Shown here: positions 1-6,828 of the stretch, piece after piece
Numbering within the stretch: the first letter of the stretch is position 1
How the letters are laid out: each line of letters begins with the position of its first letter
Assembly: GCA_017447005.1 (NCBI GenBank)
Contig: JAFSOM010000464.1
Coordinates: 1-16,345, forward strand
Direction of reading: 5' to 3'
DNA length: 16,345 bases
From: Oscillibacter sp.
GTDB taxonomy: Bacteria; Bacillota; Clostridia; Oscillospirales; Oscillospiraceae
Made by a program: the position numbers and the translations under genes
The notes under the pieces: generated by a model
Seen by the model: the letters and a program-made list of their open reading frames with translations, nothing else
Databases searched by the model: none
Told to the model about the DNA's origin: nothing

Positions 1-905
1 ATGCTCCCGCGTTCGACGCGTGGCCGGCACTGGTAAAGGGCCATCCAAGCGCGTTGACCGCCCGACGGGTCTTTGAGATACGCGGCGCGGAACTGCGTCA
101 GCCACTGGTTATCCTTGCCGAGTTCCGGACAGAGGGCCGCGCCGGGGGAACGTCCGAGCGGGTCGGGGGCTTCGGCTTCCACGGGCAAGCGCAACAGGCG
201 GACGTTTGTTTCCGTGCGGAGTATCCGCGCCGCCAAGTCGTCCTCGTGCCACGGCGTCATAATCAGAATGACCTTCGCTTTCGCGGCCAGACGCGATTTT
301 AACGAGTTCAGCCACTCCGCCCACAGCTTTTCACGGTACGCGGGGCTGTCGGCCTCCTCCCGGTTCTTGATGGGGTCGTCAATGATGAGCAGGTCGGCGG
401 CGTTGCCCGTAATGCCCGACATAATGCCGCGGCTGATAAGGCGTCCGCGCTTTCCGGCGACTTCGTATTCCGTGGCGCGGTTGACGCCGCCGAGCGTCGC
501 GCCGGATAAGAGCGGCCCCCATTGGCTGAACTTCTCCCGGTTGCGTCGGGCGAACCGTTCCGCGCTCTCCTCGTTGTAGGACGCCAAAATAATGCGGGTA
601 TCGGGCTTGCGAATCAGCGTCCACGCGGGAAGGGCTTCCGTGACGCTCATCGACTTTCCGTGTTGCGGGGGCGTCTGGAGTATCAGGATGTCGTAAGCGT
701 TCCCGGCGTCGGCTTCCAGAAACGTTTGCGTCTCCCGGGCAAGGAAGGTCGAAAAGCGCGTGGGAATCCACAGCGGGCCGCCCGTCAGACGGAGAAACGC
801 GGCGTAATTGCGTCGGGCAAGTTCACGCCGGATTAATTCGGCGCGGACAGCGCGGGCGCGGGGGCTGTCGACGTTTCCCAACGGCGGCGGGGCGCGGCTA
901 CCCAT
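1..905 (-). CDS. Phage terminase large subunit, N-terminal part (cut by window edge)
   Basis: I translated this frame by hand; it is open from an ATG at 905 through position 1, giving 301 residues. It is the ATPase half of a DNA-packaging motor. Visible motifs are a Walker A-like PPQHGKS (about residues 79-85), a Walker B-like LLIIDDP (172-178) with a following NREEADS, and an ATPase coupling motif, MTPWHEDDLAARIL (216-229). These are typical of large terminases of tailed phages from Firmicutes. The C-terminal nuclease domain would lie outside the window, so completeness cannot be judged. The ATG overlaps the end of the upstream small gene (TAG at 898-900) by 8 nt, so the two are probably translationally coupled. 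No frameshift or stop is seen in the visible part. Family assignment is secure; whether the phage is intact is unknown. Confidence 0.93.
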   Translation of the reverse strand, partial: MGSRAPPPLGNVDSPRARAVRAELIRRELARRNYAAFLRLTGGPLWIPTRFSTFLARETQTFLEADAGNAYDILILQTPPQHGKSMSVTEALPAWTLIRKPDTRIILASYNEESAERFARRNREKFSQWGPLLSGATLGGVNRATEYEVAGKRGRLISRGIMSGITGNAADLLIIDDPIKNREEADSPAYREKLWAEWLNSLKSRLAAKAKVILIMTPWHEDDLAARILRTETNVRLLRLPVEAEAPDPLGRSPGAALCPELGKDNQWLTQFRAAYLKDPSGGQRAWMALYQCRPRVERGS

Positions 906-1338
906 AATCGCCCGCCGCGCCGCCGGAATACGATTCCGTTTCGCCGCCTGATTCCAGTCGCGTCAGCATAGCGGAGAGTTCAACATCCGTGTAAGCGCTG
1001 AAGTCGAAAGCGGCGGCGGAATCGGGCGGGCGTTCCAAGGCGATTTCGCGGATAAGCTCAAAAGCGCGAATCACCGTGGCGCCGCCTTTGGGCTGACCGC
1101 TTTTCGGGTCAGGCGGGCCGCCTTCGGCCTCGGTGATGAGCGCGTCGGCGATACGCTGACGGGTCGCGGGGTCGCGCAGACGCGTGACGAGTTCTTCGCG
1201 TAAATCGGGCCTTTCCCACGCTTGCGAACAGGACGATTCCCGCCTTTGCGAACGGGACGCTTCCCGCGCTTGCGGTTCTTCGCGCATTTGTAACTGTTCC
1301 CACGCTTGCGAATCCGATAGTTTCCGCGTGTCCGGCAT
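898..1338 (-). CDS. Small protein in terminase small-subunit position
   Basis: This 146-residue protein starts at an ATG preceded by a strong AAAGGAGG (plus coordinates 1348-1355). It lies directly upstream of, and overlaps, the large terminase, the usual place of a small terminase subunit (genome recognition). The core (about residues 46-105, LREELVTRLRD, then ADALITEAEGG, then VIRAFELIREIALERP) resembles small acidic/helical proteins found before terminases in clostridial prophages. I see no clear helix-turn-helix, so the TerS role rests mostly on context. Residues about 9-45 are low complexity (SQAWEQ, then SQAWER, with ARE/SQRRE between). They are encoded by four copies of a 16-nt motif spaced 24, 24 and 36 nt apart. 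That segment probably arose by repeat expansion and may not belong to the fold. Confidence 0.7.
   Translation of the reverse strand: MPDTRKLSDSQAWEQLQMREEPQAREASRSQRRESSCSQAWERPDLREELVTRLRDPATRQRIADALITEAEGGPPDPKSGQPKGGATVIRAFELIREIALERPPDSAAAFDFSAYTDVELSAMLTRLESGGETESYSGGAAGDYG
1213..1312 (-). repeat. Short in-frame repeats inside the small terminase-like gene
   Basis: On the plus strand the motif TTCCCACGCTTGCGAA appears at 1213-1228 and again exactly at 1297-1312. Close variants lie at 1237-1252 (TTCCCGCCTTTGCGAA) and 1261-1276 (TTCCCGCGCTTGCGGT). The starts are 24, 24 and 36 nt apart, all multiples of three, so the reading frame is kept. The copies encode the SQAWE-like low-complexity N-terminal segment. 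Confidence 0.8.
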
Positions 1339-1365
1339 GTTTGGCGCCTCCTTTCCGATAGATTA

Positions 1366-1377
1366 GAACTTATGTTC
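1366..1377. promoter_or_regulatory. LexA-type SOS box
   Basis: GAACTTATGTTC is a perfect GAAC-N4-GTTC palindrome, the core of the Gram-positive LexA (DinR) operator. It lies about 10-20 nt downstream of the predicted start of the minus-strand terminase promoter, a position suited to repression. The match is read directly; binding by LexA is inferred. Confidence 0.6.
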
Positions 1378-1392
1378 GATTCACCGTGTAAA

Positions 1393-1422
1393 AGAATAGC
1401 ACAGATGTTCTAATTTCGTCAA
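1393..1422 (-). promoter_or_regulatory. Promoter of the terminase genes with a second LexA-like box in the spacer
   Basis: On the minus strand a TTGACG (1417-1422) and a TATTCT (1393-1398) are separated by 18 nt, a reasonable sigma-A promoter pointing into the small terminase-like gene. Within the spacer, GAACATCTGTGC (plus 1399-1410) matches the SOS palindrome GAACATATGTTC except at two positions. Its centre is about 33 bp from the centre of the perfect box at 1366-1377, roughly three helical turns. Together this looks like a promoter repressed by two LexA dimers. Confidence 0.55.
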
Positions 1423-1431
1423 CTGGCGAAT

Positions 1432-1460
1432 CGCATAAAAAAATACGCGTTTTTTGTGCG
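1432..1460. repeat. AT-rich imperfect palindrome
   Basis: CGCA, then an A-run, a TACGCG centre, a T-run and TGCG form an imperfect inverted repeat (10 paired positions plus one T-G). It sits between the two divergent promoters. It could be an operator, a weak terminator or part of an attachment site; nothing in the sequence decides between these. Confidence 0.35.
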
Positions 1461-1542
1461 TCCTGACGGCTTTCCCCGTATGCGGAAAAATCCCGGCGGC
1501 GGAAAATCGGACGCTTTCTCCGCGAAACCTGAAAAACATTGA

Positions 1543-1571
1543 TAGACAAGCGCGTAAATTTGTATTATAAT
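1543..1571 (+). promoter_or_regulatory. Promoter of the yfmF-yfmH-lgt-folD block
   Basis: TAGACA (1543-1548) and a perfect TATAAT (1566-1571) are separated by 17 nt, a strong sigma-A promoter. Transcription would begin near 1578, giving a leader of about 70 nt before the TTG start at 1651. Confidence 0.7.
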
Positions 1572-1585
1572 GGGAACGACTAACC

Positions 1586-1632
1586 CATGGACCCGCGTCC
1601 ATGACAGGAGCCGGACGGTTTGCGCTGTCCGG
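1586..1632 (+). other. Two tandem hairpins in the yfmF leader
   Basis: The first hairpin pairs CATGGAC (1586-1592) with GTCCATG (1597-1603) over a CCGC tetraloop. The second pairs CCGGAC (1611-1616) with GTCCGG (1627-1632) over a 10-nt loop. The AAGGAG ribosome binding site (1637-1642) follows directly. No U-tract follows, so they are not terminators. I do not recognise a known riboswitch class; mRNA stabilisation or a small regulatory leader are possible. Confidence 0.45.
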
Positions 1633-1650
1633 AAATAAGGAGTTGAGAAG

Positions 1651-2919
1651 TTGAAATTCATCAGAAAACCTCTCGCCGACGGCGTATCCTTGACGTATCT
1701 GCCGGCGCGGAAATTCAAAACGGGCCTTCTCTCGGCGCAATTCGTCGCGCCGCTGTCGGCGGACACGGCCAGCGCGTACGCCCTCCTGCCGTCCGTACTG
1801 CGTCGCGGCACGGTGAGCTGTCCGGATATGGCGAGCCTGTCGGCGCGGCTGGACAACCTCTACGGCGCCCGCATTGACGACACCGTCCGGAAAATCGGGG
1901 AATGTCAGTGCGTGGGCTTCACGGCGAGTTTCCTTGACGACCGTTTCGTACCCGGCGGCGAACGCCTCTTGGAATCCGTCACGGCCCTGCTCGGCGAACT
2001 GTTGCGCAGTCCCGTGACGGAAAACGGCGCGTTCGTCCCGGCGTACTTCGACAGCGAAAAGACGAATCTGTTGGACGCTATCGGGAGTATCCGTAACGAC
2101 AAACGCCTGTGGGCCGGACGGCGTCTGCTCTCGGAGATGTGCGCCGGGGAGCCTTACGGCGTATCGCGTCTGGGCGAGGAGGCCGACGCCGACGCGCTGA
2201 ACAATGCCGACGCCTACCGCCGCTATCAGGAGACGTTACGCGCCCTGCCGCTGGAAATCGTCTACTGCGGGAGCGCGGAGGAATCGGAAATTGAAAACGC
2301 CGTCCGCGCCGCGCTGGACGCTCTCCCGCGTGAGGACGTGCGCACGCTTCCCGCCGTACTGCCCCACGTCCCCCGCGCCGACGTTCTGCGCGTGTCCGAC
2401 GCCATGGACGTGACGCAAGGCAAATTAGAGCTTGGTTTCTCGTGCGGGAGCGATGACTATATGGCTTTGCTCATGGGAAACACGCTCTTCGGCGGGAGCA
2501 GTAACGCGAAACTGTTCATGAACGTGCGCGAAAAGCTCTCCCTGTGCTATTACGCCTCGTCGGCGTTCCACCGTCAAAAGAATCTCGTCACGGTATCGTC
2601 CGGCATTGAGTTCGGCAACTATCAGCGGGCGTTCGATGAAATCATGGAGCAGTTGCGGATGGTGCAAAACGGAGAGTTTGAGGATTGGGAGATTGACAGC
2701 GCCCGCAGTCTGCTGTTGAACTCCTACGCGTCCATGGGCGACGCGCAGGGCAAATTGGAGAACTTCTACCTGTCCCGCGCCGTGACGGGTTTCCCGGAAA
2801 CGCCGGAGACGTTGAGCGAAAATATCCGCGACATGACCCTAGAGCGCGTGATAGAGGCTATGCGTACCGTCAAACTGGATACGGTCTACTTCCTGAAGGG
2901 AAAGGAGGCGGCGGAATGA
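1651..2919 (+). CDS. yfmF: M16 peptidase-like protein, YfmF type
   Basis: This 422-residue protein belongs to the M16 (pitrilysin/insulinase) fold and pairs with the next gene as YfmF/YfmH do in Bacillus. That pair has been linked to modification of elongation factor P, though the biochemistry is not shown here. The HxxEH zinc motif is absent from its N-terminal domain, as expected for YfmF, so it is probably the non-catalytic partner. The C-terminal domain keeps the family's NVREKLSLCYYASS segment (about residues 289-302), which supplies conserved Arg and Tyr residues to substrate binding in M16 enzymes. The start is a TTG with AAGGAG 8 nt upstream; no better ATG exists nearby. Its stop overlaps the next start by ATGA. 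No signal peptide is seen, so it is cytoplasmic. Confidence 0.85.
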   Translation: MKFIRKPLADGVSLTYLPARKFKTGLLSAQFVAPLSADTASAYALLPSVLRRGTVSCPDMASLSARLDNLYGARIDDTVRKIGECQCVGFTASFLDDRFVPGGERLLESVTALLGELLRSPVTENGAFVPAYFDSEKTNLLDAIGSIRNDKRLWAGRRLLSEMCAGEPYGVSRLGEEADADALNNADAYRRYQETLRALPLEIVYCGSAEESEIENAVRAALDALPREDVRTLPAVLPHVPRADVLRVSDAMDVTQGKLELGFSCGSDDYMALLMGNTLFGGSSNAKLFMNVREKLSLCYYASSAFHRQKNLVTVSSGIEFGNYQRAFDEIMEQLRMVQNGEFEDWEIDSARSLLLNSYASMGDAQGKLENFYLSRAVTGFPETPETLSENIRDMTLERVIEAMRTVKLDTVYFLKGKEAAE

Positions 2920-4256
2920 GCGTCGCAAAACCGCAAGGCGTGAGCGTCACGGAAGCCGGAAGCGCCGGAATGAGCGTCACGGAATATCAGCGTATTGGGG
3001 AGCGCGTCCGCCGCAAGAAACTTGCGAACGGCTTGGAATTGCGCGTCGTGCCGCGTCCCGACTATGCGCGCAAATACGCCTTCTTCGCCACGCGCTACGG
3101 CGGCATGGATACGCGTTTCCAGTTGGACGGGCGCTGGCTGGACACCCCCGCCGGAATCGCGCACTATCTGGAGCATAAGATGTTCGATACGGAAGAAGGC
3201 AACGCCTTGCAGGAACTCGCCAAGAACGGCGCGGAGCCGAACGCGTTCACCTCCAACGCCATGACGGGCTATTATTTCGATTCCACCGCGCATTTTGAGG
3301 ACAATTTACGGATTCTGCTTTCGTTCGTGTCGATTCCGTACTTTACGAAAGAGAGCGTAGACAAGGAACAGGGCATTATCGCGCAGGAGATTCGCATGAT
3401 TGAGGACAACCCCGACTGGCGGATTTATCACGATATGGTTCAGGGGATGTACCGCCGCAATACGGCCCGAATCGCTATCGCCGGAACGGTCGAGAGTATC
3501 CGCGACATCACCGCCGAAACGCTGTATCAGTGTCATAAGGCCTTTTACACGCCGTCGAACATGATTCTGACGGTCGTCGGCGACGTAGAGGCGGAGCGCG
3601 TGGAGGAACTCGCCGCGGAGATACTCCCGGCGTCGGGCGGCCCGGAGATTCCCCGCGACTACGGTCAGGAGCCGGACGGCGTGGCGCAACACGCGATGAA
3701 ACGCGCCATGGAAGTGGCGACGCCGCAGTTTTTGACGGGTTTCAAGTGCCGTCCGGCGGAGCGCGGCGACGACTGGTTCCGTCAGGCCCTGATTGGCGAA
3801 CTCGCGTCGGATATTCTCTTGGGCGAATCCAGCCCGCTCTACCTGAAACTTTATGACGAGGGCTTGATTAATTCGAGTTTCGGCGGCGATTACGAGTTAC
3901 TCCCCGGTTACGCCTGTTTCTACGCCGGGGGCGACAGCCGCGACGCCCGCGCCGTTACCGACGCCATTCTCAAAGAGGCGGCGCGACTGGGCGGCGGCGA
4001 TATGAATCTTGACTTCTACAACCGCGTCCGGCGCACGATTTACGGCGCGTATGTCCGCAGTTTCAACTCCTTCGAGACTATCGCCGTGTCCATGACGGAG
4101 GGTTATTTCCACGGCTATGACCCGTTCCGTTTCCCGGAAGTCTTTGAGGCCATCACGCCGGAGGATGTCAGCGCGTTCTTACGCGAAAATATCACGCCGG
4201 AAAACTGCGTCTTAAGCGAGGTCGTGCCCGCGGACGACGCGCCGGAGGAAACGTAA
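2916..4256 (+). CDS. yfmH: M16 zinc peptidase, YfmH type
   Basis: This 446-residue protein is the probable catalytic member of the M16 pair. It carries the inverted zinc motif HYLEH (residues 83-87: His83, Glu86, His87), followed by FTSNAMTGYYF typical of the family. A downstream IIAQEIRMIEDNP supplies the third ligand, probably Glu158. The ATG overlaps the yfmF stop (ATGA), so the two are translationally coupled. The N-terminus is odd: residues 9-13 (VSVTE) and 19-23 (MSVTE) are a near-exact repeat, so a 54-nt stretch seems to have been added in front of an older start at Met19 (position 2970). Translation could start at either ATG, but the first is favoured by the overlap. A soluble cytoplasmic enzyme is expected. 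Confidence 0.88.
   Translation: MSVAKPQGVSVTEAGSAGMSVTEYQRIGERVRRKKLANGLELRVVPRPDYARKYAFFATRYGGMDTRFQLDGRWLDTPAGIAHYLEHKMFDTEEGNALQELAKNGAEPNAFTSNAMTGYYFDSTAHFEDNLRILLSFVSIPYFTKESVDKEQGIIAQEIRMIEDNPDWRIYHDMVQGMYRRNTARIAIAGTVESIRDITAETLYQCHKAFYTPSNMILTVVGDVEAERVEELAAEILPASGGPEIPRDYGQEPDGVAQHAMKRAMEVATPQFLTGFKCRPAERGDDWFRQALIGELASDILLGESSPLYLKLYDEGLINSSFGGDYELLPGYACFYAGGDSRDARAVTDAILKEAARLGGGDMNLDFYNRVRRTIYGAYVRSFNSFETIAVSMTEGYFHGYDPFRFPEVFEAITPEDVSAFLRENITPENCVLSEVVPADDAPEET
2930..2986 (+). repeat. VSVTE-coding direct repeat at the yfmH 5' end
   Basis: GTGAGCGTCACGGAA (from 2940) and ATGAGCGTCACGGAA (from 2970) are two copies 30 nt apart, in frame. A shorter ATGAGCGTC lies at the start codon itself (2916). 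The same sense sequence, with few changes, is found in the SLH protein gene (GTAAGCGTGACGGAA). Confidence 0.7.
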
Positions 4257-4335
4257 TGCGTCGGGACGTTATCACGACGGGGGGCGCGGATTCCCGCCGC
4301 GTCTTTCCCGATTCTCAAGCGAAAGGGGCGATACT

Positions 4336-6150
4336 ATGGAACAGGCCCTGAAAAATATGCCCATCAGTTTTCCCGGGCTTTTCGGAGAATGGTCTTGGAA
4401 TCCTGACCCGATAGCGATTCACATCGGGCACGGCATTTACTGGTACGGCATTATCTTAGCGGTCGCCATGCTGTGCGGGACTTGGCTTTCCATGAAGCGC
4501 GCAAAATACGCCGGACTGAATGAAGACCACGTGCTCGACTTCGTACTGTGGGCCACGCCCTGCTGTATCATCGGTTCCCGGACGTATTACGTGCTCTTCA
4601 ACCAGTCCCTCTACCGCGACGCCGACGGCGCTTTCGAGTGGGGCCGCGCCGTGGCTATCTGGGACGGCGGAATCGCTATGTACGGTACGGTAATTGTCGG
4701 TATCCTTGTGGCGTACTTCTTCGCCCGGAGCCGCTATGTCCCCTTCGGCGCGCTCATGGATACGCTCGTTTACGGCGTGATACTCGGTCAGGCCATGGGC
4801 CGCTGGGCGAACTTTATCAACCGGGAGGCGTTCGGCGTCCAGACGGATTTGCCGTGGCGCATGCGCTTATGGTTCGACGGCGCCGCCGGGGAGCCGATAC
4901 CCATTGACGTGCACCCCACATTTTTCTATGAAAGCCTGTGGAACTTTATCGGCCTGTTTCTGCTGGTAGCGGTCATTTCGCGGGGGCGACGGTTCGACGG
5001 AGAAAATATGTGGTTCTATTTCCTGTGGTACGGTCTGGGCCGCGCTTGGATTGAGGGCTTGCGCACGGACAGCCTTTATTTGTTCGACTGGAAACTGTTC
5101 GGAAATCCGGTTCGCGTCTCACAAGCGTTGAGCGTATGCTTGGCGGCGGTATCGGCGGGTATGCTGGTCTTTGAAATCCGGATTCTGCGCCCGTCGCGGA
5201 AAAATCTTTACGTGAATCAGCCGGAGAGTCAGCGCTGGAACGATAACGACGTAACATTCCCGCAGGCGCCGGACGACGGGACGCAATCGACGGAGGGAAA
5301 CAGTATGGCGATTTTGATGGACGGAAAAGCGCTGGCGGAGAAAACCCGGGCGCGTGTCAGGCAACAGGTCAGCGCGTTACGGCGTCCGCCCTGTCTGGCG
5401 GTGATACTCGTCGGAAACGACCCCGCCTCGGAGGTGTATGTACGCAATAAGGAAAAGGACTGCGCCGAATGTGGTATCAGTACGTTGCCCTGCCACCTGC
5501 CGGAGACTATCACGGAGGAACAACTCGTCACGCTGATTCGCCGCCTCAATGAGGACGCGTCCGTAGACGGGATTCTGTGCCAACTGCCGTTGCCGGCGCA
5601 TTTGAACGCGTCGGAGGCGTTGCACGCTATCGCGCCCGAAAAGGATGTGGACTGCTTCCACCCCTACAATATCGGACAGTTATCCCTCGGGGAGCCGACG
5701 TTCCTGCCCTGTACGCCCGCCGGAATCATGATGTTGTTACTGGAATACGGTATCCCTATCCGGGGGCGCCACTGCGTGATTATCGGACGGAGTAACATTG
5801 TCGGGAAACCCATGGGAATGCTCCTGACCGCCGCCGACGGTACGGTTACGCTCTGCCATTCCCGGACGGAACATCTTCCCTTGCTGACGCGTCAGGCCGA
5901 CATCCTGATTGTCGCCGCCGGACAGCGCAACCTCGTGACGGCGGATATGGTCAAAGTCGGCGCGACCGTCATTGACGTGGGCATGAACCGCGACGAAAAC
6001 GGCAAACTCTGCGGCGACGTGGATTTTGAGGGCGTATCGACAAAAGCGGGGTGGATTACGCCCGTACCCGGCGGCGTAGGACCCATGACCCGCGCCCGCC
6101 TGATGGAAAACGTGCTCACTGCCGCCAAACGAAAGCTCAATGAGGCGTAA
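4336..6150 (+). CDS. Lgt-FolD fusion: prolipoprotein diacylglyceryl transferase joined to methylene-THF dehydrogenase/cyclohydrolase
   Basis: One open frame of 604 codons encodes two complete enzymes. Residues 1-290 are Lgt, a multi-pass membrane enzyme that moves diacylglycerol from phosphatidylglycerol to the lipobox cysteine of prelipoproteins. The signature GQAMGRWANFINREAFG (151-167), HPTFFYESLWN (193-203) and the Arg236/Glu240 pair (GLGRAWIEGLR) are present. Tyr116 in WDGGIAMYG replaces the E. coli His103, as in other Gram-positive Lgt proteins. Residues 291-323 form a hydrophilic linker. Residues 324-604 are a full-length FolD (281 residues) with YVRNK, QLPLPAH, GRSNIVGKPMG and PVPGGVGP motifs for folate and NADP binding. 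No stop codon separates the halves. An internal ATG at 5305 with GGAGGG 7 nt upstream could also give free FolD. The start at 4336 has AGGGG upstream. A sequencing error that removed a stop cannot be excluded. Confidence 0.9.
   Translation: MEQALKNMPISFPGLFGEWSWNPDPIAIHIGHGIYWYGIILAVAMLCGTWLSMKRAKYAGLNEDHVLDFVLWATPCCIIGSRTYYVLFNQSLYRDADGAFEWGRAVAIWDGGIAMYGTVIVGILVAYFFARSRYVPFGALMDTLVYGVILGQAMGRWANFINREAFGVQTDLPWRMRLWFDGAAGEPIPIDVHPTFFYESLWNFIGLFLLVAVISRGRRFDGENMWFYFLWYGLGRAWIEGLRTDSLYLFDWKLFGNPVRVSQALSVCLAAVSAGMLVFEIRILRPSRKNLYVNQPESQRWNDNDVTFPQAPDDGTQSTEGNSMAILMDGKALAEKTRARVRQQVSALRRPPCLAVILVGNDPASEVYVRNKEKDCAECGISTLPCHLPETITEEQLVTLIRRLNEDASVDGILCQLPLPAHLNASEALHAIAPEKDVDCFHPYNIGQLSLGEPTFLPCTPAGIMMLLLEYGIPIRGRHCVIIGRSNIVGKPMGMLLTAADGTVTLCHSRTEHLPLLTRQADILIVAAGQRNLVTADMVKVGATVIDVGMNRDENGKLCGDVDFEGVSTKAGWITPVPGGVGPMTRARLMENVLTAAKRKLNEA
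5292..5307 (+). promoter_or_regulatory. folD: Internal ribosome binding site and start for the FolD half
   Basis: GGAGGG (5292-5297) lies 7 nt before an in-frame ATG (5305-5307), codon 324 of the fusion. The protein from that ATG begins MAILMDGKALAEKTR, exactly where free-standing FolD proteins begin. The site is as good as those of neighbouring genes, so separate FolD could be made from the same message. Confidence 0.65.
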
Positions 6151-6298
6151 GGGCCGCATAAGAGAGGGCGTCAGAGAATCGCAAAACGTCCCGCGTACCT
6201 TCTGGAATCCGCCCGCGTCAAAGGCAATCCCCCGCTTGCAACGCTTCCCCCGCCCGTCAGGAAATGGACTGAAACGCAACGGAAGGAGACGGTTACAC
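6151..6298 (+). other. Gap between folD and the DtxR-type gene
   Basis: I see no convincing promoter or terminator. The frame of the regulator stays open upstream through this stretch to an ATG at 6140, but there is no ribosome binding site there and the translated sequence looks non-coding. A stretch at about 6230-6256 (AATCCCCCGCTTGCAACG, then CTTCCCCCG) resembles the repeats in the small terminase-like gene. Confidence 0.4.
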
Positions 6299-6676
6299 AT
6301 GGTGATTCATCAGTCAGCGGAAGATTATCTGGAATCTATCTTAGCCTTGGAGGAACATCTCGGACACGGACAGGTGCACTCAATTGACATTGTCAATCGC
6401 TTGGGATTCTCGAAACCCAGCGTCAGCATCGCAATGAAGAAACTGCGGGAAAACGGCTATATCACTATGGCCGGGGACGGCGCCATCACGCTGACGGATA
6501 AGGGCATGGAAATCGCGTCGAGCGTCTATGACCGTCACAAGACGCTGACGAAGCTGTTTCAATGTCTCGGCGTGTCGCCCGGACAGGCGGAAGTGGACGC
6601 CTGCAAGGTGGAGCACGATTTGAGCGCGGAAACCTATCAGAAAATCGTGGAGTTCGTCGAACGCCAGCGGACGTAA
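6299..6676 (+). CDS. Short DtxR/MntR-family metal-dependent regulator
   Basis: This 125-residue protein has a winged helix (about residues 5-70, with GFSKPSVSIAMKKLRENGYI as recognition region) and a helical metal-binding/dimerisation domain, but no SH3-like domain. Candidate ligands by alignment with B. subtilis MntR are Asp9, Glu12, His80, Glu105 and His106. Cys102 stands where MntR has Glu99 and where DtxR has Cys. The site is therefore a mixture of Mn-type and Fe-type ligands, and the metal cannot be assigned. The start at 6299 is chosen because GGAAGGAG lies 10 nt upstream and the family N-terminus (SAEDYLESI) follows at once. No transporter gene is next to it, so its target is unknown. 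It is followed by a terminator. Confidence 0.88.
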   Translation: MVIHQSAEDYLESILALEEHLGHGQVHSIDIVNRLGFSKPSVSIAMKKLRENGYITMAGDGAITLTDKGMEIASSVYDRHKTLTKLFQCLGVSPGQAEVDACKVEHDLSAETYQKIVEFVERQRT

Positions 6677-6679
6677 ACG

Positions 6680-6719
6680 AAAAAACAGGCGCGCCGTTTT
6701 CCGGTACGCCTGCTTTTTT
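6680..6719. terminator. Bidirectional intrinsic terminator
   Basis: CAGGCG (6686-6691) pairs with CGCCTG (6707-6712), with a further CCG/CGG pairing inside. TTTTTT follows on the plus strand (6714-6719) and AAAAAA precedes (6680-6685), which is a U-tract for minus-strand transcripts. It therefore ends both the regulator gene and the convergent subtilase operon. Confidence 0.85.
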
Positions 6720-6828
6720 ATTCGCTTTGGTTTTCCCGTCACGGGTTATTCGCTTTGGTTTTCCCGTCACGGGTTATTCGCTTTGGTTTTTCCGTCACGG
6801 GTTATTCGCTTTGTTCTTCTGTCACGGG
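6718..6828. repeat. Four tandem 28-bp direct repeats
   Basis: Copies lie at 6718-6745, 6746-6773 (identical), 6774-6801 (one C to T change) and 6802-6828 (27 nt, diverged). Each begins TTATTCGCTTTGG and ends CCGTCACGGG (TGTCACGGG in the last). The end of each unit is a small palindrome, CCCGTCACGGG. The last copy contains the stop codon of the subtilase gene (6822-6824). There are no spacers, so this is not a CRISPR array. The unit's CGTCACGG core resembles the VSVTE-coding repeats elsewhere in the window. Confidence 0.9.

Noticed and set aside
379..771. A 130-codon minus-strand frame inside the terminase region
   Set aside because: The terminase frame with intact Walker motifs covers the same bases in another frame, so this is a shadow.
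743..905. SVTE-coding stretch after the terminase Walker A motif as a member of the short repeat family (codons for GKSMSVTEAL, just left of this interval)
   Set aside because: Residues of this kind after GKS are normal for clostridial large terminases, and there is only one copy, so chance similarity is enough.
1586..1632. Mini-ykkC (guanidine-II) riboswitch, because of two tandem hairpins
   Set aside because: The loops do not carry the conserved ACGR sequence.
6140..6298. N-terminal extension of the DtxR-type regulator from an ATG at 6140
   Set aside because: There is no ribosome binding site at 6140, the added sequence is unlike the family, and 6299 has GGAAGGAG and the expected N-terminus.
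6718..6828. CRISPR array, because the repeat unit is 28 bp
   Set aside because: The copies are directly adjacent with no spacers, and no cas genes are nearby.
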